This document shows positions 11,391-22,096 of a stretch of 64,000 nucleotides of DNA, one piece after another; the stretch's first letter is position 1, and every line of letters begins with the position of its first letter. Under the pieces are notes generated by a model. It made no database searches, had not been told where the DNA came from, and was given only the letters and a program-made list of their open reading frames with translations. This stretch comes from Bretschneidera sinensis (taxonomy: Eukaryota > Streptophyta > Magnoliopsida > Brassicales > Akaniaceae). The position numbers and the translations under genes were made by a program. The stretch is taken from positions 74,952,820 to 75,016,819 of the forward strand of contig CM043702.1 of the NCBI GenBank assembly GCA_023935145.1, written 5' to 3'.

Positions 11391-11857
11391 TATAGTAAAT
11401 TCTGACACCCCAAGACAACTACGCAATCACAATAACAAAAATAAATAGGAAAAAAATGCAAGAATTTTTAACGTGGTTTGACACCTCTTGCCTACGTCCA
11501 CGAGCCAATCATTATTCCACTACTTTTACAACTTTTGGATGGAGGAAAACTGTTAAAACTCACTACAACACAATACACAAATTTTTTAGACAAAACTGTG
11601 TGAAAACTCCCTCCAATCTAAAATCCCAAAACCCCAGTACTCTCAATTTTCACTCAACCCGTAGATCCCTATATTGGTGTTTGGTTGCTACACTCTCGTC
11701 CGAGCAACTATTCCTGGTTAAAGAATGGGGCTGAGGAACTAACTCTCTTTATACCCACATTTATAATAAGTAGTACCCACATACTTTTGGCATATAGACG
11801 ATGTGGGACTAGAATAACTTACAATAACACTTTACTCCGATGTGAGTATCCTAAACA
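11391..11857 (-). repeat. Miniature-element LTR 1 (outer, 3' end of array)
   Basis: 467 bp. The left edge is mutated (TATAGTAAATTCT against TGTTGGGAATTCT in other copies), and it lacks a short GGATTTGAG block near its right end. Confidence 0.85.
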
Positions 11858-12097
11858 ATTTCTCCCTCGACTCAAATCCCTAAATTTTTCAATCCCCGGG
11901 TTGATTTGTCTCCACCCGATCAAAACTTTCCTATTTTAATCGAGCCTTCAACATTGTTTCATCAGATTTTGGGCCTAATCCCAAAAATCCTCCACCTAGG
12001 CATAAAATCTAATCTTCAACAACACATCTGACTTGCTTCTTCATGGCATCAAATCTTTGAATTTTTGTTGTTGCCGAATCTTAGCTCTGATACCACT

Positions 12098-12574
12098 TAT
12101 TGGGAATTATGGCACCCCAAAATAGCTATGCAATCACAATAAAAAAAATAAAGAGGAAAAAAATGAAAGAATTTTTAACGTGGTTCGGCACCTCTTGCCT
12201 ACGTCCATGAGCCAATCATTATTCTACTACTTTTGAAACTTTTGGATAGAGGAAAGTTTCTAAAACTCACTACAGCACAATACACAATTTTTCTAAACAA
12301 AACTGTGTGAAAACTCTCTCCAATCTAACAACCCAATACACCAAATGTTCACTCAACCCTTGGATCCCTATATTGGTGTTTGGTTGCTACACTCTCGTCT
12401 GACCAACTATTCCTGGTTAAAGAATATGAGTGAGGAACTAACACTCTCTATGCCAATATTTATAATAACTACTACCCGATCGAACTAACACACTTTCGCA
12501 TATAGACGATGTGGGACTAGAACAACTTACAATAACACTTTTCTCCGATGTGGGATTTGAGGAGTATCCCAACA
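12098..12574 (-). repeat. Miniature-element LTR 2
   Basis: 477 bp, preceded on the plus strand by the primer-site complement at 12084-12095. Confidence 0.87.
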
Positions 12575-12814
12575 AATTCCTCCCTCAACTCAAATCCCCA
12601 AATATTTCGATCCCTGTGCTGATTTGCCTCCACCCGATCGAAACCTCCCTATTTGAATCAAGCCTTCAATACCATTCAATCAGATTTTGGACCTAATCCC
12701 AACAATCCTCCACCTAGGCTTAAAATTTGATCTTCTACAACACATCTGACTTGCTTCTTCATGGCATCAAATCTCTGAATTTTTTCGTTGTCGAATCTTA
12801 GCTCTAATACCACT

Positions 12815-13288
12815 TTTTGGGAATTTTAACACCCCAAAACAACTAAGCAATCAAAATAACAAAAATGAAGATAAAAAAAATGCAAGAATTTTTAACTTGG
12901 TTCGACACCTCATGCCTACTTCGACGAGCAATTCATTATTCCACTACTTTTGTAACTTTTGGATCGAAGAAAGCTTCTAAAACTCACTACAACATAATAC
13001 ACAATTTTTTAGACTGAACTATGTGAAAACTCTCCCGAATCGAACAACCTAAAATCCCAATGCACCCAATATTCACTCAACCCGTAGATCCCTATATTGG
13101 TGTTTGGTTGCTACACTCCCGTCGATCAACTATTCCTGGTTAAGGAATATAGGTGAAGAACTAACACTCTCTATACCCATATTTATAATAACTAGTACCC
13201 ACATCCTTTTGTCATATAGACGATGTGGGACTAGAACAACTTATAATAACATTTTTCTTCGATGTGGGATTTGAGGAGTATCCCACCA
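12815..13288 (-). repeat. Miniature-element LTR 3
   Basis: 474 bp. The primer-site complement at 12801-12812 has one change (GCTCTAATACCA). Confidence 0.87.
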
Positions 13289-13529
13289 AATTCCTCCCTT
13301 AACTCAAATCCCCAAATATTTTTATCCTCGTGTTAGTTTGTCTCCGCCCGATCAAAACCTTCCTATTTTAATCGAGCCTTCAACACCGTTTAATCATATT
13401 TTGGGCCTAATCCCAACAATCCTCCACCTAGGCTTAAAATCTAATCTTCAACAACACATCTGACTTGTTTCTTCATGACATCAAATCTCTGAATTTTTGC
13501 CATTGTAAAATCTTAGCTCTGATACCACT

Positions 13530-14004
13530 TGTTGGGAATTCTTGCACCCCAAAATAACTACGCAATCACAATAAAAACAATAAAGAGGAAAAAACGTAAG
13601 AATTTTTAACATGGTTCGGCACCTCTTACCTACGTCCATGAGTCAATCATTATTCCACTACTTTTATAACTTCTGGATGGAGGAAAGTTGCTAAAAATCA
13701 CTACAACACCATACACAACTTTTCTGGACAAAACTGTTTGAAAACTCTCCTCAATCTAACAACCTAAAACCCCAATACAGCTAATGTTTACTCAACCCTT
13801 GAATCCCTATATTGGTGTTTGGTTGTTACACTTCCATCTGACCAACTATTCCTGGTTAAAGAATATAGGTGAGGAACTAACACTCTCTATGCCCATATTT
13901 ATAATAACTAGTACCCACATCCTTTTGGCATATAAACGATGTGGGACTAGAACAACTTGCAATAATATTTTTCTCCGATGTGGGATTTGAGGAGTATCCC
14001 AACA
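13530..14004 (-). repeat. Miniature-element LTR 4
   Basis: 475 bp, primer-site complement at 13516-13527. Confidence 0.87.
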
Positions 14005-14245
14005 AATTCCTCCCTCAACTCAAATCCCCAAATATTTCTATCCCCATGCTGGTTTGCTTCCACTCGATTAAAACCTTCCAATTTTAATTGAGCCTTCAAC
14101 ATCATTTCATCATATTTTGGGCCTAATCCCAATAATCCTCCACCTAGGCTTAAAATATGATCTTCAACAACACATCTGGCTTGCTTCTTCATGGCATCAA
14201 ATCTCTGAATTTTTGCCACTGTCAAATCTTAGCTATGATACCACT

Positions 14246-14714
14246 TGTTGGGAATTCTAGCACCCCAAAAGAACTACGCAATCACAATAAAAATAAAGAC
14301 GAAAAAACACAAGAATTTGTAACGTGGTTCGGCATCTCTTGGCTACGTCCATGAGCCAATCATTATTCCACTACTTTTGCTACTTTTGGATGGAGGAATG
14401 TTGCTAAAACTCACTACAACACAATACACAATTTTTCTGTACAAAACTATGTGAAAACTCTCCCCAATCTAACTCAAAACCCCAATACACTCAACGTTCA
14501 CTCAACTCTTAGATCTCTATGTTGGTGTTTGGTTGCTACACTCTCGTCTGACCAACTATTCCTGGTTAAGGAATATGGGTGAGGAACTAACTCTCTTTAT
14601 GCCAATATTTATAATAACTAGTACCCACATCTTTTTGGCATATAAATGATGTGGGACTAGAAAAACATGCAATAACACTTTTCTTCGATGTGGAACTTGA
14701 GGAGTATCCCAACA
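14246..14714 (-). repeat. Miniature-element LTR 5 (outer, 5' end of array)
   Basis: 469 bp. The primer-site complement at 14232-14243 has one change (GCTATGATACCA). Followed by the target repeat AAAGA. Confidence 0.87.
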
Positions 14715-14855
14715 AAAGAAAACCAACTAGTCCAAAGGATCGCTCAAGGCTACTTTATTTTGTCCTGTAGCAAGGTCAGTTCATATTACTACTAGTACCC
14801 AAGAAGGACTCAAGAACTCTAAAACTTAGATAACGGATGAACATGAGAAATTTAA

Positions 14856-14856
<1 letters not shown>

Positions 14857-14900
<44 letters not shown>
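14857..14900. repeat. (TA)n microsatellite
   Basis: About 22 perfect TA units at the left end of a tandem duplication. Confidence 0.95.
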
Positions 14901-14903
<3 letters not shown>

Positions 14904-15068
14904 TTCTATGTATACATCTCTAAAGTATTAATATATTAGATTATGTAATGTTATTGGGTAAATCAATTGGTATGATAATGTGTCGGCTAGTTTTGGATAT
15001 GAGTTATATACATTGTGTGATATGTCAAAATTGTGTTTATCTTGCATTGGCTTGTGTGATGAATGTGA

Positions 15069-15128
<60 letters not shown>

Positions 15129-15352
15129 TTCTATGTATACATCTCTAAAGTAGTGTTCATATATTAATATATTAGATTATGTAATGTTATTGGGTAAATC
15201 AATTGGTATGATAATGTGTCGGCTAGTTTTGGATATGAGTTATATACATTGTGTGATATGTCAAAATTGTTTTTATCTTGCATTGGCTTGTGTGATGAAT
15301 GTGAGTGCATTCCAAACTAAATTTAAAGATAATAATAGTAGGACCTTCAAGT
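14901..15352 (+). repeat. 226-bp tandem duplication
   Basis: The block beginning TCTTTCTATGTATACATCTC at 14901 recurs at 15127. A TA tract sits at each left boundary. Confidence 0.85.
15072..15126. repeat. (TA)n microsatellite
   Basis: About 27 TA units between the two copies of the 226-bp unit. The Tyr-Ile run in the open frame at 14948 is this tract. Confidence 0.95.
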
Positions 15353-16724
15353 CTGAGAACAGGTAGGACTACATAAAGGGAGGCTGGAGTAGGAACGGTA
15401 TTGATCGTGGGTTTCCTTTTTAATGAATCACAACTCGGTAAATTTAAATTTTAGTTCTATTAGTAGTAGGACCTTCAGGTCTGGATTATGATGATGCTAA
15501 CGTGTTGGAACATGGGAGACATCCCCTTGTGATGATTGAAAAGGGTAGATGTTGGAATGAGGAATGGTGTGGAGATTTTATTGTGCACGAGCATCATTTT
15601 GTGATATTTTTTCTTTCATGTTTGATGTGTTGTGATGATTGGACTTAAAATGGTGTAATGATATAGAAATTTGTCAAGGTTGATTTTGAATAGATGGTAT
15701 GAATTAAACTTGTGTTGCGATATGGAAATGTGTGAAGGTTGATATTTAGAATTGATGGTGTCATGTGCATTGTAAACTCCTCCTATTCCTTGAATATATG
15801 TACAAAAGTTGGATTTGATCCAAGATATATACATATTTGTATATCAATACGTACCTATATATATATATATATAGACACACACACACACATATGGAAACAA
15901 CAACTTAAAACTAAATATATAATAAGGCTCGGTAAACAAAGCAAGAAAAATTGAGTACTTTTTTTAAGTAAACATCATTGATATTTTTCACTCACTATCC
16001 CTTCTTTTTTTCTAAATGTTTCCCTTAAGTGGCTAGCAGAGATTTGGAAAGCATACGAGTGGAAAGCATGAGAGTCAGCATTCTTAGGTGGGTCCATGGG
16101 AACGACATCCTCAACTTTTGTTTGGGTCTACATTTAGTTGACTATCCTTAAGGAAAAAAAGTATTGGTGATTGTCCTTTGCAAAACTTTATGCTACAAAG
16201 TTGTATACATGAGTTAATAGGGTAATAACATATTGTATATGTGAATGTTTTTATTGTATAGAATGGTGTATTAATTTGGAATTATAAATGGTGAAGTGTT
16301 GGATTTTAGAGCTTGTAATATGCATGACATTGTGCTGGTGCTTAAAGGTAATGATTCCATCTAGATAGGGCCTGTCTCGGATGGGTCGTTACAATTCACA
16401 TCTAAAACGAAAATTATATAGACTGATTTGATGGGAAAGAAAAGAAAGACTAACACAATCCTAATTCTGCCCGTCAGTGGTCAGTTCCCATGTGTCAGCT
16501 TCATTGATGTGACAATATCCATTAATCTAAAGTCATTAAAATAGTTGGGAAGAAGACCTAATTAACCAAAAGGTACCAACTTGGTACACTTAAACCACAG
16601 TGGTTGAATTTGATTATGCCCAAATCACACAGTGTAAAATTGTTGTTAACGGTAAAAGATATATAATTTCACCAAATTCTATTTTTGAAAGGCTCAGTTC
16701 CATGTTAATTTCAAACACAAAATT

Positions 16725-16935
16725 TAATTTCTTCAAATAATAAGTGGAATTCAATATATATTGCTTCCAAATAAAAAATTTCATATAATGTGCCAACACC
16801 AGAAACATGAAAAGCGGGAAAAGAAATGGTAAATAGATGAATAATACATGAAACTCGGTACATCATTGAATATTTCTACATACGTAGATGTGAAGGATTA
16901 CAATGGCATAGAATAATCTATCAAATTGAATGTGG
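16725..16935 (+). repeat. Duplicated block P1, diverged third copy
   Basis: Shares AATAAGTGGAATTCAATATA, the GAAACATGAAAAG block and AGATGTGAAGGATTA with the two better copies at 10.4 kb and 18.0 kb. Confidence 0.65.
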
Positions 16936-16954
16936 ACATAACTCATAATACAGC

Positions 16955-17650
16955 TCAACTCACATTCTAACTTAAGTTTGATTTCTTGGTTGTTCTATTT
17001 CTTATCGTGTTAAGTTATATTTCATTGTTTTGACTAAGTTATATTTTTGGTTAATTACATTTTGCATTTTATTGTTTGAGCCAAAAATTCAACTACTATG
17101 GTTTAAAGTGTATCATATCAGTCTTTGTTGTTAACTCACTATCCTAACTAGATTAACATCGACAACATTTTAATATACATTTATGCGCCAATAAAATTGA
17201 TACATAATAACTTATACTCTAAAACAAAGAATATATGAACTAATTTAAAGAAAATCATAACAAAATCTAGCACATAATCTTGATTTTCGCCATCAATTTT
17301 TGTTGATTTTGTTAATTTTTGTGAAATTAGTTCATATATTGTTCATTTTAGGCTCTAACTTATCATGTGTCGGGTCCATTGGGGCAAAAAATGTTCATTA
17401 AAATAAAGTTTTTAACCTGGTTTGGATAAGGATCGATCTAACCAGAAAGAACCAACTTAATTTGTACACTTTAAACTAAACTTGTTAAATTTAATTGGGC
17501 CCAAGCCAAAGTACAAGCCATAAGCTTGGTTGCGAGCCAAACTCATGCAAGGAGTCTTTTGTTTTTGTAAGTTTAACAAGTGGCTGAAGAGGTGAAGCTT
17601 GTTCAATTCTAGCATCCAGCATATTGTGTTAGTTGCTGTCGTGGTTGCAA
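16955..17650 (+). pseudogene. Cysteine-rich secreted peptide remnant, copy 2
   Basis: The signal-peptide exon survives only as TTCTTGGTTGTTCTATTTCT near 16985 without its start. The cysteine-rich exon lies near 17515-17640, with codons for His-Lys-Leu-Gly-Cys-Glu and Asn-Ser-Cys-Lys matching copies 1 and 3. The intron is enlarged by a fold-back element. No usable frame remains. Confidence 0.42.
17047..17520. repeat. Fold-back element, two-armed copy
   Basis: The left arm starts GGTTAATTACATTTTGC and contains TTCAACTACTATGGTTTAAA. The right arm ends with the inverted counterparts (TTTAAACTAAACTTGTTAAA). The arms are diverged, about 120-150 bp each. Confidence 0.6.
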
Positions 17651-17964
17651 AGTAAACAAGTTCATAGCTAGCCTTTGTGTTTGTGGGTGTTCTAATTCAA
17701 TATATATGTGTAAATTACCACTGTTACTATACAACGATAAAATCTTACACACTTAGAATAAAGGATGTCAAGGTCATTATATCTCGTGGAAGATTTAAGA
17801 TAATATGTTTTCAATGTGAGATTTGATTAATTTTTATGTACGAAAGTAAATGACTGTATTATTTACTTGTTCTCAAATGATTGTTTTTTCTATAGATTGA
17901 CGTTAAATGTCCATTAAACTATTGTCATTAATATGGTTCGGAAAATAATCTAACCACAAGGCAC

Positions 17965-18610
17965 CGATCTAGTAGTCTTGCAATAATGAGTGGAATTTAT
18001 TTTTTGAACATATATTCCTTTAAAATCCAAAATATCGGATAATGTATCGACATCAGAATCATGAGAAGCAAGAAAATAAATGATGAATCGATGCATACAT
18101 GAAACTTAGTGCATCATTAAATATTTTTCCATACATAGATGTGAAATATTAATGCGGCATAAAATAATCTATTAGATATTTGATCGCGGACCTTGCAGCT
18201 ATCCTGCTAATTGTTTTAATGTGGTTGATAAAAAATTGATAGACCATTATATAAGAAATTAAAAGAAAGGAATGACTTGGATTTTATGCTTATATGGTAT
18301 AAACAACTTTAATTTAGAAATTAGATTAAAACTATCCTATTTTAAGAAAAAAAATCTCTATAAATTTTTATTTGAGGAAAAACTCCTAAGAGGGCCTAGT
18401 TGTCTATAAGTCAACCCTAAATATTGAATTAGGCAGGATAGAGGCTATATATATATATATGTATATATACCCTGTTAGAGTCAATTGTAGGTTCATATAT
18501 TCAATTTCAGCTATACTGTCATGATAATTTCTGAAGAAGTTGAAGATGAAGGTGACAATTAATATCCATTCTAAGGTTCTAGCCGATTCGATTTGAGAAT
18601 TACAAAAACT
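17965..18610 (+). repeat. Duplicated block P1, copy B
   Basis: Collinear with 10385-11035. Continues into the best MYB-like exon copy. Confidence 0.85.
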
Positions 18611-18649
18611 TATATTTCGTTGTATGTTATTGCGTTTCTAAACTATGAG

Positions 18650-18782
18650 TTGCAGATATCGGATGAATGATTTACCAGAAGATACTTGCTGATGATCAAA
18701 AGAAGAAAAAGGCAGATGAGAAGAGTAAGCAAAGCCCAAAGAAAAGTAATAATTAAAGGGCAATGGACTCCTGAAGAGGACA
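18650..18782 (+). pseudogene. MYB-repeat-start-like exon fragment, copy 3 (best)
   Basis: A lysine-rich stretch (DDQKKKKADEKSKQSPKK) is followed, after a frame change, by VIIKGQWTPEED and AG|GTAGAA, a plausible exon end. KGQWTPEED matches the opening of the R2 MYB repeat in plant R2R3-MYB proteins that have a basic stretch before it. No exon with the remaining tryptophans follows within the next kilobase, so this is a fragment or a chance match. Confidence 0.38.
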
Positions 18783-19005
18783 GGTAGAATTTTTTTTTTA
18801 TTTTTTTTTACCTTTTTACAGTTTTTTTATTGTTTGGTATGTATATATATATATATCAACTTGTACATATTAATTCTTATTGACTCTAATTTTTTATTAA
18901 AAGAACAACTTAAAGCACAGCCGATCTCTTGAGCATTTCTGAGTTGGTTCATATATTAACAGTTGAATATATATTTTGTTTAGGATCTTCTGGGAGCAAA
19001 GTGAT

Positions 19006-19329
19006 CTAAGCATAAACCTCATCTGCCTCTTGTTCTTCCAGTAATTGAATGTGATCAACGCGACAAAGGATCTTAGAAGGAAGATTAATATAATGATCTG
19101 TACAAGATCTTAGGATTCTGGTCATATATATAAATGCTTTGATTAAACCAATTTGATTATTTTGAAAGCCTATGCCTATGTCCTCTGTATTCTTCTCAAG
19201 GTATGGGCAAAAGGAAGCTAGAAGTTGTTCACTCATGCAAAATGTAATGCTTTTGTTCAAGATTAAATTGTTGATGACTTTGCATGCTTCCATGAAGTAG
19301 CCTTGGAAAAATCTGATTAATTTATTCAA
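19006..19329 (-). other. Unassigned open frame, 107 codons
   Basis: Open on the minus strand with a mixed, protein-like composition (for example LLASFCPYLEKNTEDIG). No domain recognised and no splice context identified. It is longer than most chance frames in this AT-rich area, so it is recorded, but it may be nothing. Confidence 0.18.
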
Positions 19330-19384
19330 ACTTGTGTGCGCATATAATTTAGGGTTAAGAACAACTTATCTCCATGTTGATTGA

Positions 19385-19720
19385 GTCAATTCAAATTCAA
19401 CAACTGAAGTGCACCAAATTGGTACCTTGTTGTTAAGTTGTTATCCTAACAAGGTTAATGACGTCAGTTAGTGCATTTCCGTGTCAACAAGATTAATTCA
19501 TGAAAAGTTATAGGCTGATTTGAAGGAAAAAAACAAGAAAAACTAACACAAAATCCTAATTCTCTAGCTTTTTTGTTAATTTTTCTTTAAAAAGTTATAT
19601 ATATATATTCTTCATTTTAGGCGCTAACTTACCTTGTGTTGGCTTTATTGATGCGAAAATATCTATTAAAATAACATCATTAATGTAGTTGGAAAAATGA
19701 CCTAATTAACCACAAGGTAT
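19385..19720. repeat. Fold-back element, two-armed copy
   Basis: The left arm (AATTGGTACCTTGTTGTTAA ... GGTTAATGACGT) and right arm (ACATCATTAATG ... CTAATTAACCACAAGGTA) are imperfect reverse complements around a centre with CAAGAAAAACTAACACAAAA. Confidence 0.62.
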
Positions 19721-22096
19721 CCATTAAAATAACATCATCTTGTTTATGAACTAAATTCTAATCAACTCCTAAATTTTGAGGACAAATTTGTAATAAACTG
19801 AACTAAATAATATTTAACTAAAGAGATCTAGCTCCTCAACCGTAATTAGAAGATTTTTTTTCTTCAATGCACCATTGTTTTAAATACTAAAAATGAATTA
19901 ACAGAAAGGAAAGAAAAATATAGGGACAAAGGGAAAACCCCATGTCTAACCCACCCTATTACAAAGCAAACTAGCCAAAAAAGAGAAATACAACTTCAAG
20001 ACGAAACCAAAAGTACCAAGAAAACAAAATGAGTCGATAACTCAAATACACCATTGAATGAGTAACACTTCAAATTATTGCTGATATGACAATACCTATC
20101 CATCATAGCTACCCAAACTTTCTAAATGGATAGGATTATAGTTCCTCTCTCCCTGGTGTGTTTTAAACATTAAAACCTTGGTTAGAAGTAAAACTTCAGC
20201 TCTTCCTCACCTTGTGAATGCCATTGATGTAAGGTCAATGTTTCGTTTCCTTTCATTTTTCTTCGTTCTAAACTTGTAAAAGATTAAATCAATAAAACTT
20301 CAGCTCTTCCCTACCATGTGAATTCCCTTGATGTAGGATTTTGAAAGTATATTAGCAAATAAATTATAAGCATACTACTCATCAATCAGCTGGCTGCTTA
20401 GTTGGTATTGCAACCATAGGTGAATGTTTCTTCTATCCCGCTAGTGGTTGTGTGTACAATTTGGATAGAAACTTAGCACAATTGGCTAGTTAAGCACTAT
20501 GTCGGTCAACTAGATGCATGATTTGATGAATTTTGAAAAAGGAAATCAAGTGTCAGTCGACTGTAGCATGTCCTCTAGAGCATCGGTTTAAAGCCAAAAA
20601 TCTGAATGTCTATGACTGTTTTGTTAGTTGAAATTTTGATAAAAGTGTCTACTAGAAACAAATACTTAGAGGCTCATTATAAAGGGTTGTCAACAGTCAA
20701 TTTTCAATAAGTAATCTATAGATTTTCCTTTTTTTCTCAAAATAAATTTTCTTGTGCATTTGAAAAAATCTGCAGACACAAGTTATAATGGATACTCTAG
20801 TAACTTGAGTGCTATATATTGACATGTTGGACTTAGATTTTTGAAATATTTAAATAAAACCATGGACTATAGCATTTGTTATAATGGATAGCATGAATTA
20901 TGAATCTTATCTCTTGTTGAATATGATACTTATTTAATTGAATTTCCATGACAACTAAAACGGTTACTAACACATACTAATATATAAGAAAATTCAAGAT
21001 TGATTTGATTCTTAATTTTCTTAGTAAAAGAGTAATCTAAGTTTAATATTGGTTTAAGAAATATTGAAAAGTTTATACATTTAAGAATAGACAGAATAGC
21101 TAGCACTATAATTCTCCGGTATTTGTGATATCTTGTTGTGACTATAAAATGAATGTGGAGAAGATCTCTTCTAGTATTATGGTTATCAATTTGGCTTAGA
21201 ATTGTAATAGAAATTTACAAGGATATAAGTCTATTGCATGAAAAGAGATTAATTCTTAAAAGAAAACTCTGCTTGGATGATAATGCCGCTTAGACTTCGA
21301 AATTAGTACACGCTATTGTAAGGTTTGTTCATTGGTACCAAGGCGCACCAAGTAATCACTGAGAATGGTAATGAGTTACAATTTAGCATAGTCAAATAGT
21401 TACATTTGAGGGGAAATTTCACTTGTAATGGGGGTGATGTTGAGTGTAAGTGAAATTGGGATCTAGTATGCGATATTGCACTACACTATCATGGGCATAT
21501 AACCAATCATACAATGAAAGTCTAGGAAATTTGGACTAAGCTACAATATTGTGAGGAAGTCAATGATTGATGGAGTGATCAATCATTGTAAATTTGAAAG
21601 CAATTCGAGACTTAATTGGTAGATCCGTTTGACGAAAAGATTAACAATGAGTGTTTAAAACACCATAAGAGATGGGTCTCAAACTCATTATTCTATAATC
21701 ATAAATGATAGAACTTCGACTCAATGCTTGATACAACATCAAATATTGACTTCAATGGGTCAAATTACATAAGTTGAGTGATTGTAAGAACTTATAATTT
21801 TATACCGTCACAAGTGGAAAGTGCATGGTACTTGTAATGTAACAGGAGAGGTTGAGATAATTTTTGTTTATTTTTTCAATAAATAAAATTAGAATTAAAA
21901 CTAAAGAAAAAAATACGAATGAACAAACGGGCAATCCCTTGCCTATCTCAACCTAATACAAAGTAACACTAACAAAAACACAAAATTCAACTCAAAGGAA
22001 ACTTGAAAATACACCGAAATAAAAAATAATATCGGTAAAAAAAACCATCTTACCATCATCCTTTCTTTTTAAGCTCCACTCTCTTTCTTTTAAGAT
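19721..22096. other. AT-rich intergenic DNA with two LINE-tail-like segments
   Basis: No gene recognised. The segments near 19885-20030 and 21880-22020 resemble one another (ACAAAGGGAAAACCCCATGT against ACAAACGGGCAATCCCTTGC, then TACAAAG and AAATACAACTTCAA blocks) and may be antisense 3' ends of LINE-like elements. The rest shows nothing I can support. Confidence 0.4.

Larger units (their letters stand above)
11391..14714 (-). mobile_element. Tandem array of a miniature LTR retroelement (TRIM-like), 5 LTRs and 4 internal regions
   Basis: Five LTRs of about 470 bp alternate with four internal regions of 240-241 bp (11858-12097, 12575-12814, 13289-13529, 14005-14245). On the minus strand an LTR runs from TGTTGGGATACTCC to ATTCCCAACA. 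Each internal region starts with a tRNA-iMet primer site (TGGTATCAGAGC or a close variant) two bases after the LTR and ends in a purine-rich tract. No protein is encoded, so it depended on other elements. The whole array is flanked by one 5-bp repeat, AAAGA (11386-11390 and 14715-14719). The homologous site near 8667 lacks the array. Confidence 0.9.
14715..16640 (+). repeat. Duplicated block P2, copy B (right part, after the array)
   Basis: Continues the alignment to 8670-10335 immediately after the array. It adds a 226-bp tandem duplication and two long TA tracts, and repeats the LTR-like end GGATGGGTCGTTACA at about 16393 and the fold-back half that follows. Confidence 0.82.

Noticed and set aside
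3221..14243. tRNA gene pieces at the TGGTATCAGAGC sites
   Set aside because: Only the 12-base primer-site complement is present; no cloverleaf surrounds it.
11456..14354. Open frames on both strands inside the miniature-element array
   Set aside because: They recur with the array period and run across LTR and internal borders. The element is non-coding.
8890..15366. Repeated 60-66 codon open frames at 8890, 14948 and 15184
   Set aside because: They lie in duplicated LTR-like DNA, one runs through a TA tract, and they have no recognisable domain. Their similarity comes from DNA duplication.
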